This document shows, piece after piece, positions 42,217 to 49,263 of a stretch of 56,061 nucleotides of DNA. The notes beneath the pieces are model-generated. The model worked only from the letters and a program-made list of their open reading frames with translations. It did no database searches and was not told where the DNA came from. Every line of letters begins with the position of its first letter. Position 1 is the stretch's first letter. The translations under genes were made by a program, and so were the position numbers. The DNA is taken from the IMG/VR virus record IMGVR_UViG_3300005529_000044, positions 1-56,061 of that record, one strand, 5' to 3'. The DNA comes from a virus.

Positions 42217-42800
42217 CGCGTATTCCTCCGGATCGGCGTCGTCTTGCCCTTGTGGCCGGCCTGGCGCTGTTCGTGCTCTTCACGCGCTTCGCCGCGGAGT
42301 GGTAGTTCCTCCTGGCCGTCGTCGTGTTCGTCGGTATCGTGCTTGGCATGCTTCTTCAGCTCGCCGTACGTGGCTTTCAGCCGCGCCTTGGCGTCACCCA
42401 GGATGCGGCCCCAGGTGCCCAGCTTGGTTTCGAGCCCGTCATCGGCGCTCTCCAGCCGAAATCGGAGCACGGGCGGTTTCTCTTTCCCCTTCGTGACCTC
42501 GGGGATAAAGACTTCGAAGTTGCCGATTTTCTGTGCGCGCAGTGTGATCTCGTGCTGGGCGAGCTCACTTGCCGCGGGCGTCAGGATGATCTCGCAGGCG
42601 ACCAGCGCGCCGCGTAGTCCTGGCGTGCCGCGCACCGTCTCGGCCGGGAGGTCCTGCCAGCCCATGGCCTCGCGGATCGGCAGTAGCCAGGCCGATTCGA
42701 AGTAGGCGCGCACCGACGGACCGCCGGGTCCGCGCTTCGGCTTGGGCACGAACTCGAACCGGGTCAGGCGCGCGCCGGTGAATTCGATCACGTTCTTCAT
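42213..42800 (-). CDS. Hypothetical early protein
   Basis: 195 residues, start M-K-N-V-I-E-F with a GGAGGG site. The N-terminal half contains a basic stretch (P-K-P-K-R-G-P-G-G). The C-terminus is highly charged (His/Lys/Asp/Glu-rich). No family recognised. Confidence 0.6.
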   Translation of the reverse strand: MKNVIEFTGARLTRFEFVPKPKRGPGGPSVRAYFESAWLLPIREAMGWQDLPAETVRGTPGLRGALVACEIILTPAASELAQHEITLRAQKIGNFEVFIPEVTKGKEKPPVLRFRLESADDGLETKLGTWGRILGDAKARLKATYGELKKHAKHDTDEHDDGQEELPLRGEAREEHEQRQAGHKGKTTPIRRNTR

Positions 42801-42801
42801 G

Positions 42802-43053
42802 TCAGTATTTCCCTCCGTGGGTGAGGGCCGAATTGCAATCCATCCGGGCCTCGCGGATTTTGCGGATCGCAACGGTCCGGTCGGGCCCGGGCGGCACGTG
42901 CTCGATGATCGTGTGCACGGCATGTATCAGAGCGACGCGCACGGCATGCCCGCGCTCGGTCTTCTGTTGATCCCAAGGATGGTATTCGAACATGTCGCGC
43001 ACGGTCGCGCGCACTTCGTCGGTCAGTTCCGTCGCTCGATTCAGGTCAGGCAT
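42802..43053 (-). CDS. Acb2/Tad1-like anti-defence cyclic-nucleotide sponge
   Basis: 83 residues. The pattern F-E-Y-H-P-W-D near the middle, V-P-P-G-P-D-R-T-V-A-I, then I-R-E-A-R-M-D-C-N-S-A-L fits the small Acb2/Tad1 fold found in phages. In known members these homo-oligomers bind cyclic nucleotides and so block CBASS or Thoeris defence signalling. GAGGAG lies ahead of the ATG. The match was made by pattern recall, not a search. Located in the early operon where anti-defence genes are expected. Confidence 0.7.
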   Translation of the reverse strand: MPDLNRATELTDEVRATVRDMFEYHPWDQQKTERGHAVRVALIHAVHTIIEHVPPGPDRTVAIRKIREARMDCNSALTHGGKY

Positions 43054-43363
43054 GGGGCTCCTCTTCGGTGGGGATGTCGTCAACTGCGGCTTCTGCGGCG
43101 GGCGGCGCGGCCTGTACGACAGGCGCCGGTACCGGGCGCAGCACGCCCGCGGCGCGCGCCCGGTGATATTCGTCCTTGAACTTCTCGACCAGCTTCGGGG
43201 TGACCTTCACGCCCCAGACCTGGACCAGGATTTCTCCGGCGGCGTTCTTGCCGATCAGTCCCTCGCGGCGGCCGCTGCCGGCGACGTCGATGGAAGCCAG
43301 CAGATGGCAGTGCCGACGTAGCTCGGCGAGCGTCATGGCGTAGCGGGGGCGAGGGTCGCTCAT
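43046..43363 (-). CDS. Hypothetical early protein
   Basis: 105 residues from M-S-D-P-R-P-R-Y-A-M. Contains a short beta strand G-E-I-L-V-Q-V-W-G-V-K-V and a Pro/Ala-rich tail. ATGA-coupled; no family recognised. Confidence 0.55.
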   Translation of the reverse strand: MSDPRPRYAMTLAELRRHCHLLASIDVAGSGRREGLIGKNAAGEILVQVWGVKVTPKLVEKFKDEYHRARAAGVLRPVPAPVVQAAPPAAEAAVDDIPTEEEPHA

Positions 43364-43581
43364 GAATTGATGTGTTTCTCGCGATCGCGATCGACCTGGT
43401 CGAGCGCGTTCAATGTGGCGTCGAACTTTGCCGGTTGTTTCAACACCCACCGGAATAGATCGATCATGATCGGGTTGATCGCTTTGAAATGCTCAGGAGC
43501 GTCCAGGACTGCGTCGGCGTTGGCCTGGCATTCTTCCAGGTGCGCGAGCGCGCGGCGGATCTCGGCTTCGCTGCGCATCAT
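43360..43581 (-). CDS. Small helical early protein
   Basis: 73 residues starting M-M-R-S-E-A-E-I-R-R. Helical with repeated L-E-E-C/A patterns. ATGA-coupled on both sides; unknown function. Confidence 0.55.
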   Translation of the reverse strand: MMRSEAEIRRALAHLEECQANADAVLDAPEHFKAINPIMIDLFRWVLKQPAKFDATLNALDQVDRDREKHINS

Positions 43582-43706
43582 GGCTCGAACGCCCTCACGA
43601 AAAACAGATACAGCCGCATCCACCAGGGCATCCGCGGTGACAACACGGCCCGCCATACCAGCACGCGATAGCCGGGCGTGAGGACTGCATACGTGCGCGT
43701 TCTCAT
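43578..43706 (-). CDS. Tiny membrane protein
   Basis: 42 residues with hydrophobic stretches (R-V-L-V-W-R-A-V-L and W-W-M-R-L-Y-L-F-F-V). ATGA overlaps both neighbours. Too short for a homology call. A membrane-active mini-protein is plausible. Confidence 0.5.
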   Translation of the reverse strand: MRTRTYAVLTPGYRVLVWRAVLSPRMPWWMRLYLFFVRAFEP

Positions 43707-43819
43707 GGGTGCTCCAGCCAGCCCAGATACCAGAGCCCCAGGCCAATTGCGATCACGGCCAGAATCACCTCGAGCAGCACGCCGGCGGCCCAGTCGCGCA
43801 ACTCGCGAGCGCGGCTCAT
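43703..43819 (-). CDS. Tiny single-pass membrane protein
   Basis: 38 residues with one clear membrane helix (A-A-G-V-L-L-E-V-I-L-A-V-I-A-I-G-L). Exact 4-bp overlaps with the ParB-like gene and with the next mini-gene support it as real. Function unknown. Confidence 0.55.
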   Translation of the reverse strand: MSRARELRDWAAGVLLEVILAVIAIGLGLWYLGWLEHP

Positions 43820-45384
43820 TTGGCGGCCTCCTTCCGCTTTGCGGCCTTCTTGTCTTCGGCGGCTTTTTCAGCCGCGCGCTTCTTCGAAGCTTCGAATTTG
43901 GCGAGCATCGGTGCACCGACGCTCTTCTGCAATTCGCCGAGGTCGATGCCGGCGCCGTCCAGGATGCGCTTGTCCAAGATGCTGCCGGATAAGTAGCGCG
44001 GGTTCCCATAGGGATGCATCGCGCACAGCCCGAGAAGGAGACCCTGAACGGAATCGTCGTTTGGGATCGCGGCAAGCAGGGCCTTTTCCAAATCGGCGTG
44101 TTTTGTTTTCGGCAACCGAAGAATGTGCGCCAGCTCTTTGCGGCCATCGTCGCGCAGGTAGCCCGTGACGAGCTTCTCCGCGATGATGTGCAGTTCGTGC
44201 TCCCCCAGGCCTTGGTCGCCCGCTATGATCTGGCGGACTGCTTCGCGGCGCGCCTCCACCCGGATCGTCTCGTCGAGGCGCTTCTTCTTGTCGGCCCACT
44301 TGTCGGCCACCGTGGCCGGCTTGCCGAAATCGCTGCTCTGGTACTGGCCGTGCTTCTTGCACTCCTGCGAACGGCAGATGAGGACCGTGTGCCCCACGCG
44401 TTCGGTTCCTGTCGCCACCAGCGCGGGCTCGGCGTGCTTGCACTTATCAGACTCGGTGCGGATCAGTAGGAAATTGCTACGGCCGATCACGCCCGCCGAC
44501 AGCCGGTCGCCCCAGTCGAGCGTCACGCGCGGCAGGTCCGGCCTGGTCTGGATCATCACCTGCACGAAGGCCGCCCGCTTGGCCTCGAAGCATTTCCCGT
44601 CGAGGCACTGGTCGCCCTTCTTCATGTCGTCGAACAGCTCGGCGTTGGCGCCCGTGCGCTTCTGGCAGGTGGTGCACGGCCCGGCCTTGGGCACCAGGTT
44701 CGGGTCGGATTTCTGCCAAGGCGCGCCGGCCAGATTCCGGTGCACGTGCTCGCGAATCCAGCGGGCCAGCTCGGACGCGGTGATGCCTGCCTTGTCCGGC
44801 TTCTTGCCGTTCCAGCTCGGGCGGAAGCAATAGGCAAAGGCCTCGTTCTGTCGGTCCTCGGGAAGGCGGCAAATATGGAGCGCGTGACCGTACGTAATCT
44901 TGCCGTCGAAGTACGCGGTGCGCGCCTTCGAGATCAACTGGAGCAGCTGGATCCGCTTGTAGATGTAGCTGCGGTCCTTTCCCACCTTTTCGGCGAGCAC
45001 GTCGGCGTTGTAGGCCTCGGACTGGAGTAGTCGCGCATAGCCCTCCGCTTCTTCGAGCGGATGCACATCCTCGCGCTGGAGGTTTTCGATCACCTGGATT
45101 TCGAGCGCCTGCTCGTCGGTCAGCTCGATGATGCGAACCGGCAGCACGGCCAGCCCGGCCAATTTGGCGGCCCGGAAACGCCGGGCGCCGGCCACGATCT
45201 CGTGCTTCTCCTGGTCTTTGCCACGGGCTGGCCGAACGAGCAGCGGCTCCAGAATGCCGTGCTCTTTGGCGCTCTGGGCGAGCTCGCGGAGTTTCCCTTC
45301 GTCGAAGTGCCGGCGCGGGTTAGTCTTCGATTCGACCAGTGCGCCGATCGGGAGCTCCACGAGTCGGCTCTCAGTGGCCGGCAT
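43816..45384 (-). CDS. ParB-like protein
   Basis: 522 residues. The N-terminal ParB domain has K-T-N-P-R-R-H-F, V-A-G-A-R-R-F-R-A-A-K (GxRRF-like CTP-binding box near 65-74) and E-N-L-Q-R-E-D (100-106). A helix-turn-helix follows (Y-N-A-D-V-L-A-E-K-V-G-K-D-R). The mid part holds paired Cys (C-T-T-C-Q-K, C-L-D-G-K-C). There is no ParA partner in the window, so a role in partition is doubtful. ParB-like nucleases or regulators are common in phage early regions. Confidence 0.8.
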   Translation of the reverse strand: MPATESRLVELPIGALVESKTNPRRHFDEGKLRELAQSAKEHGILEPLLVRPARGKDQEKHEIVAGARRFRAAKLAGLAVLPVRIIELTDEQALEIQVIENLQREDVHPLEEAEGYARLLQSEAYNADVLAEKVGKDRSYIYKRIQLLQLISKARTAYFDGKITYGHALHICRLPEDRQNEAFAYCFRPSWNGKKPDKAGITASELARWIREHVHRNLAGAPWQKSDPNLVPKAGPCTTCQKRTGANAELFDDMKKGDQCLDGKCFEAKRAAFVQVMIQTRPDLPRVTLDWGDRLSAGVIGRSNFLLIRTESDKCKHAEPALVATGTERVGHTVLICRSQECKKHGQYQSSDFGKPATVADKWADKKKRLDETIRVEARREAVRQIIAGDQGLGEHELHIIAEKLVTGYLRDDGRKELAHILRLPKTKHADLEKALLAAIPNDDSVQGLLLGLCAMHPYGNPRYLSGSILDKRILDGAGIDLGELQKSVGAPMLAKFEASKKRAAEKAAEDKKAAKRKEAAK

Positions 45385-45670
45385 TGGTCGCTTCCTCGGC
45401 TGGCGTGTCGTACTCGTGCAGCGCGTCGTTATTGTGCGTGCGCTCGCGCCGGATTTCGAGCGGATAGCGGATCAGCAGTTTCTCGTCCTCCGTGCGCAGA
45501 ACGCAGTGCATGCGGTTGAACTCCCAGGCCATGAGCGTTCCGGCCTTCACGTGCAGCACGGGTCCGAGCATGTAGGAGACTGTGACCTTTTTGCCGAGGA
45601 ATTTCTCGATCTCCTGCGGCCAAGGATTCTGCTTGCGCGGAACGAATTTCCTGCGCGGCGCCGTCGTCAT
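45371..45670 (-). CDS. Hypothetical early protein
   Basis: 99 residues with an AGGAG site. Basic N-terminus, a mid-part beta core (V-T-V-S-Y-M-L-G-P-V-L-H-V), and an acidic tail. Overlaps the ParB-like gene by 14 bp. No family recognised. Confidence 0.6.
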   Translation of the reverse strand: MTTAPRRKFVPRKQNPWPQEIEKFLGKKVTVSYMLGPVLHVKAGTLMAWEFNRMHCVLRTEDEKLLIRYPLEIRRERTHNNDALHEYDTPAEEATNAGH

Positions 45671-45814
45671 GCGCGTGCTCCTGTCGATTCAGATTTTGGG
45701 GCGATGGGGGAAAGCGTCCCGCGCTGCGCTCTCGGTGCCCTGTGACTGCGTCCATCTCGCCAGGTGTGTAGAGAGACGAACCAGAAGCTCAAAGCGCAGC
45801 GCGCGATGCTCGGC

Positions 45815-46042
45815 CTATCCGATCTCCGCCAGTTCGCGGCGGCGGAATTGGCGCCCGGCTTCTTCGTGTTCGAAACGGTCGAGAGCGACGATCAAGTCGC
45901 TTGTCTGCTGCCGCGTTAGGTCCGCAAGCGACTGGAGGGCGCTCTCTTCGGCCACTTCCCGCGCCATCGCCAGCAGCTCTCCGTCCGATACGCCGAGGCG
46001 CTTCACACGCTGCTCGAGTTCGAAGGCCTGTCCGGGCGTCAC
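45815..46042 (-). CDS. Small helical early protein
   Basis: 75 residues from a GTG start (GTGA overlap) behind GGAGGG. All-helical, Glu/Ala/Leu-rich. A gap of 144 bp follows, with no clear gene. Unknown function. Confidence 0.6.
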   Translation of the reverse strand: MTPGQAFELEQRVKRLGVSDGELLAMAREVAEESALQSLADLTRQQTSDLIVALDRFEHEEAGRQFRRRELAEIG

Positions 46043-46311
46043 GCGGCCCTCCTGGTGCGCTCGTCCTGCCGGCGCCGCCATTCCGCGTAGCCGTGGTCCA
46101 AAACTTCTTCGCTCGCCGCCGTCTTGGTGATCCGCGCCTTCCGCACCGCCTTGTCGAAGCTGTAGCCCATGCCGAACAAAAGGCCCGCAAACGTGCGCCG
46201 CGTCATGTAGTTCGAGCTCAATTTCCTTTTGCCCGATGGAGTTCTGGGCGGAAGCGGTTCAAAGTCCCCGCCCTTTCCGCCAGAATCGATCGGCGTGGCA
46301 CGATCATCCAT
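46039..46311 (-). CDS. Hypothetical early protein
   Basis: 90 residues from M-D-D-R-A-T-P, behind GGAGCA, overlapping the RHH gene by 8 bp. Basic with a helical core (T-F-A-G-L-L-F-G-M-G-Y-S-F-D). No family recognised. Confidence 0.6.
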   Translation of the reverse strand: MDDRATPIDSGGKGGDFEPLPPRTPSGKRKLSSNYMTRRTFAGLLFGMGYSFDKAVRKARITKTAASEEVLDHGYAEWRRRQDERTRRAA

Positions 46312-46510
46312 GTTTTGCTCCTTTACTGAAGGCCGCGGCCGCCTCCTGTTCGAATTCCGGAAGGATCCGATCCAGGATGTCCTTGAGCGCAGCACCGAGA
46401 CTCTGGCGTCGTGCGCCTGCAACAGCAGTGAGACGTTCCTTCGTTTCCAGCGGGATACGCGCCTGAAGCAGTTCCAATTTCTCAGCCTTCTTTCGTGGTA
46501 TGTTCTTCAT
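46304..46510 (-). CDS. Ribbon-helix-helix regulator
   Basis: 68 residues from M-K-N-I-P-R-K-K-A. The strand L-E-L-L-Q-A-R-I-P, helix L-E-T-K-E-R-L-T-A-V-A-G-A, turn and second helix L-G-A-A-L-K-D-I-L form an RHH (Arc/MetJ-type) fold. It is the first gene of the leftward early operon and starts only about 16 nt after the predicted transcript start. It and the divergent RHH at 46574 likely bind the ATGCAT operators between and beyond them. Confidence 0.75.
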   Translation of the reverse strand: MKNIPRKKAEKLELLQARIPLETKERLTAVAGARRQSLGAALKDILDRILPEFEQEAAAAFSKGAKHG

Positions 46511-46532
46511 GCTGTTATTAGAAACCATACGG

Positions 46533-46562
46533 ATCATACTGCATGCATGTGATGCATGTCAA
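46533..46562 (-). promoter_or_regulatory. Leftward early promoter with operator
   Basis: Minus strand: TTGACA (46562-46557), an 18-bp spacer, then TATGAT (46538-46533). The spacer holds two ATGCAT palindromes with 9-bp spacing. The sequence matches the rightward promoter at 47258 at 27 of 30 positions. It would drive the whole 46510-37798 operon, with a leader of about 16 nt. Confidence 0.75.
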
Positions 46563-46573
46563 GAGGAATTTGC

Positions 46574-46879
46574 ATGTCCATTGAAAAGCACGTACAGGTG
46601 CGGCTGAACGAAGCCGAGAAGCAAAAGCTAAAGATCCTGCGCCACGAGATGCAAGTCGACAGTCTCCAGGAACTTATGCACCGGATCGTTCTGGCCGCCA
46701 TCGAGAAGACCGACGTGCAGGCGAGCCGACCCGCCCAGCATGAGGCCCTTTACCAGAAGGTCGCGTTCATCCTCAGCCACGGCGAAGACGCCGATCGCGC
46801 GACGCTCGACCGCTACTTGGACTTTCTCGCATCGGAAATACGGGCGCGCCGGGCACTTCGGAAACACGGTTCACGGTGA
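46574..46879 (+). CDS. Second ribbon-helix-helix-like regulator
   Basis: 101 residues from M-S-I-E-K-H-V, chosen because AAGAGGA lies ahead. The strand K-H-V-Q-V-R-L-N, helix E-A-E-K-Q-K-L-K-I-L-R and second helix S-L-Q-E-L-M-H-R-I fit an RHH. A C-terminal helical extension follows. It is transcribed away from the other RHH gene, with the shared operator between them. Resembles the layout of paired phage repressors (P22 Arc/Mnt) in principle. Confidence 0.65.
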   Translation: MSIEKHVQVRLNEAEKQKLKILRHEMQVDSLQELMHRIVLAAIEKTDVQASRPAQHEALYQKVAFILSHGEDADRATLDRYLDFLASEIRARRALRKHGSR

Positions 46880-46942
46880 TCGAGGGCCGGGGGCATCGAT
46901 CTATCGACTGAAAACGGCCAAAATTGATAGTACTAAAACCGC

Positions 46943-47248
46943 ATGAGTTTTTTCCTTAACACGAACTGGCCCGGAATCGGCACAGCAATCTTTAAGCTGG
47001 GCGCATCGTCCTTATGGCTAGCTCTGTCCTTTCGATTCGGCTTCCGCTGCCGGCACGAAGACGGGGGCACGCTTGATTCGCGGCCTGGCTCAACCCTAGA
47101 AGCGTTTATGGTTTTCCCCGTTGTTTCAACGATTCCCGCTTACCTGTTGTTCGAAGGCCAGTCCGATTACGCCTTCGCCCTCGTGGTTTTGTCCTGCGCC
47201 GCGATGGTTCTCGGCTACAGGCGCGCTCGCAAGCACAAAAAGCCCTGA
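46943..47248 (+). CDS. Small membrane protein
   Basis: 101 residues with two hydrophobic segments (about residues 20-34 and 54-92, the latter probably one or two passes) and a basic end. Lies between the two promoter/operator copies, so it may respond to the same switch. No family recognised; a superinfection-exclusion role is speculative. Confidence 0.6.
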   Translation: MSFFLNTNWPGIGTAIFKLGASSLWLALSFRFGFRCRHEDGGTLDSRPGSTLEAFMVFPVVSTIPAYLLFEGQSDYAFALVVLSCAAMVLGYRRARKHKKP

Positions 47249-47257
47249 TTTTAGTCG

Positions 47258-47303
47258 TTGACATGCATTACATGCATGCTGTATGCTTTGCATGTAACGC
47301 ATG
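47258..47303 (+). promoter_or_regulatory. Rightward early promoter with operators
   Basis: TTGACA (47258-47263), 18-bp spacer, TATGCT (47282-47287). The spacer has two ATGCAT palindromes 9 bp apart. A second pair of GCATG half-sites (47290, 47299), again 9 bp apart, covers the transcription start. 27 of 30 positions match the leftward promoter at 46533-46562. Confidence 0.75.
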
Positions 47304-47405
47304 AGCCGACGCATTCCCCACCACGTCATCGCCCGAAACCGCGCCAGGGTCGAAGCCGACTGGAACTGGCAACGCCACAATCCCGCGCTTTCCGGAGGCA
47401 ACTGA
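47301..47405 (+). CDS. Mini-protein at the start of the rightward operon
   Basis: 34 residues (M-S-R-R-I-P-H-H-V-I-A-R-N-R ... R-H-N-P-A-L-S-G-G-N). The transcript would begin only about 7 nt upstream, so it is nearly leaderless. It resembles the N-terminus of the protein at 47612 (R-R-L-P-R-R-I-A-R-R-R, R-H-N-P), so it is probably a shortened paralogue. Confidence 0.5.
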   Translation: MSRRIPHHVIARNRARVEADWNWQRHNPALSGGN

Positions 47406-47408
47406 GTC

Positions 47409-47612
47409 ATGAACTGCTACGCCATCCGCACGCTGAGCGATCGGAAGTTCGTCGGCTCGATTTACGCCGATGACTGCCACACCGTGCCAAGCCCCGATCC
47501 GGATGATCCGACGACTCTGACAGCCTTCGATGTCGATGGCCACTCGGTCGCGTATATCTGGAGCGATCGCCTGTCCTGGGAGATGGATCAGCACTCGCGG
47601 AGGAAAATCTAG
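47409..47612 (+). CDS. Hypothetical early protein
   Basis: 67 residues with GGAGG 11 bp ahead of ATG. Acidic/aromatic, with C-Y-A-I-R and C-H-T near the N-terminus. Overlaps the next gene by one base (TAGTG). No family recognised. Confidence 0.6.
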   Translation: MNCYAIRTLSDRKFVGSIYADDCHTVPSPDPDDPTTLTAFDVDGHSVAYIWSDRLSWEMDQHSRRKI

Positions 47613-47845
47613 TGCGCCGCCTGCCCCGCCGCATCGCACGCCGGCGCGCTGGTGACGCGCTCGCCGCCGAGGAATTCGATCGCCACAATCCCGAGCCCGT
47701 GAAGCCCGGCGGCCCGTGCGCGCTGTGCGGCAAGCCCGAAGACGACCACTACGCCGGCATGTGCGATGACTGGCGCCCCTACACGCCGAAGAAGGCGGCA
47801 CCCTGGAAGATCGACGGCGAGTTTGACGCTGGACTCGAAAGATGA
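47612..47845 (+). CDS. Small zinc-knuckle-like protein
   Basis: 77 residues from a GTG start with GGAGGAAA ahead. Basic N-terminus like the mini-protein at 47301, then C-A-L-C-G-K-P-E-D-D-H-Y-A-G-M-C, which fits a zinc-binding loop. Unknown function. Confidence 0.65.
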   Translation: MRRLPRRIARRRAGDALAAEEFDRHNPEPVKPGGPCALCGKPEDDHYAGMCDDWRPYTPKKAAPWKIDGEFDAGLER

Positions 47846-48495
47846 GCACGCAGCCCGCCCTCGATCTCCAGGCGTCCAAGCCCACGCTGCGCTTCGACGC
47901 CGTCGCGCACAAATATTTTCTCGATCCGGAAGGCGTCGAACTTCCCGGAGTCACCCGCGCGCTCGAGGGCGCTGGCATCGTCGACTGGTCGATGGTCCCG
48001 CGCGATATTCTCGTCGCCGCTCAGGAGCGCGGCACGCGCGTCCACGAAGCGCTCCATTACCTCGATGACGGCGAGCTCGATGAGCAAAACCTCGATCCCG
48101 CGATCCAGGGCTACGTGAGCGCCTGGCCCAAGGCCAAGGCACAGCTCGATATCGAAATTCTGCTCGTCGAGCACATGGGATTCAGCGCGGCGCATCGCTA
48201 CGCCGGGCGCATGGATCGCGTCGTCACGCTTCCCAAAAAAGGCGGCGGCCGGAGAAAATCTGTGATCGATTTCAAAACCGGCATCGTGCTTCCCGGCCAC
48301 GCCGTGCAGCTCGCTCTTTACGTGAGCCTGCTCCCGAATCCGTTCGAGTACGACCGGATCTGCCTTCAGTTGAGCGCCGACGGCACCTACCGGGTTCACG
48401 AATATCCGCCCGAGACCTTCCAGCGCGATCTGGCGATCGGCCGTGCCGCCGTCGGTATCTGGCACTGGAAGCAGAGTCAAGGCAAACGAGTTTAG
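47842..48495 (+). CDS. RecB/Cas4-type PD-(D/E)XK exonuclease
   Basis: 217 residues. Motif I R-G-T-R-V-H (63-68), E110, G-R-M-D-R (122-126), catalytic D-F-K-T-G (143-147) and Q-L-A-L-Y (156-160) define the PD-(D/E)XK fold. Together with the annealing-type gene two positions downstream it likely forms a Red/RecET-like recombination pair acting on double-strand ends. ATGA-coupled to the previous gene. Confidence 0.85.
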   Translation: MSTQPALDLQASKPTLRFDAVAHKYFLDPEGVELPGVTRALEGAGIVDWSMVPRDILVAAQERGTRVHEALHYLDDGELDEQNLDPAIQGYVSAWPKAKAQLDIEILLVEHMGFSAAHRYAGRMDRVVTLPKKGGGRRKSVIDFKTGIVLPGHAVQLALYVSLLPNPFEYDRICLQLSADGTYRVHEYPPETFQRDLAIGRAAVGIWHWKQSQGKRV

Positions 48496-48507
48496 AGGAG
48501 GAAAGTC

Positions 48508-49263
48508 ATGCAACCATCGAAAGCAGCCACGCAGGCCCTGCCCGGGCCGCGCCTTGTCCCGGTCGCCCGGGAGATCGATCCGGAGTTTCAGGCCGCGCTG
48601 AGCTGGCCGGAGCGCGCTAAAACGCTCAAGGTCATCGACGCCGCAACGCTCCAGCTCGCCGCCGATGAACGCGCGGCCGCCAAGGCCTTAATCGTCAAGG
48701 CACACGAAAGTTTCGATCCGATCTGCAAGTCGGCGTATGACGCCTGGCAAGTCGCCATCCGCAAGCGAGCCGAGATCCTCGACCCGCTCGAACAGGCGGT
48801 GAAGATTTACGACAGCGCGATGGTGGCCTACAACCGCGAACAGGAACGAATCGCGCGCGAGACCCAGCGCAAACTCGAAGAAGAGGCCCGGCTCCGCGAG
48901 CTCGAGGAACGCGAGCGCGAGATTGAGCACGCCGAAGCCACCGGCGCCACGCCGGCCGAAGTCGCTTCGATCATCGAGCGGCCGATCGTCGCGCCGCCGG
49001 TGGTGGCGCCTGCCCCGGCCAAACCCGCCGGCGCCGTCATCAAGCAGAACTGGAAGGGCCGCATTTCCGACATGCGAACCTTCATCACGCACCTGGTCCA
49101 AAACAAACGCTGGGAGCTGCTCGGACTGCTCGCCGAGGACTCGCCTGCCTGCAACAAATTAGCCGGCTCCATCAAAAACACCGGCTCCATTCCTGGCTTT
49201 GAAGCCTGGGACGCGGGAAGCGTCGCCAGCACAGCAAGCGGCCGCATGCCGCGGAGGTCGTAA
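48508..49263 (+). CDS. Coiled-coil recombination-associated protein
   Basis: 251 residues with a GAGGAGG site. A long helical middle (K-L-E-E-E-A-R-L-R-E-L-E-E-R-E) and a C-terminal domain (I-K-Q-N-W-K-G-R-I-S-D-M). Such proteins are often found between nuclease and annealing genes in phages. Function unknown. Confidence 0.7.
   Translation: MQPSKAATQALPGPRLVPVAREIDPEFQAALSWPERAKTLKVIDAATLQLAADERAAAKALIVKAHESFDPICKSAYDAWQVAIRKRAEILDPLEQAVKIYDSAMVAYNREQERIARETQRKLEEEARLRELEEREREIEHAEATGATPAEVASIIERPIVAPPVVAPAPAKPAGAVIKQNWKGRISDMRTFITHLVQNKRWELLGLLAEDSPACNKLAGSIKNTGSIPGFEAWDAGSVASTASGRMPRRS

Noticed and set aside
43816-45384. ParABS plasmid-type partition system
   Set aside because: Only a ParB-like gene is found; no ParA and no visible parS cluster.
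45667-45814. Open frame of about 40 codons in the gap after 45815
   Set aside because: Ends in a 4-bp overlap with the next gene, but there is only a TTG start and no ribosome-binding site.
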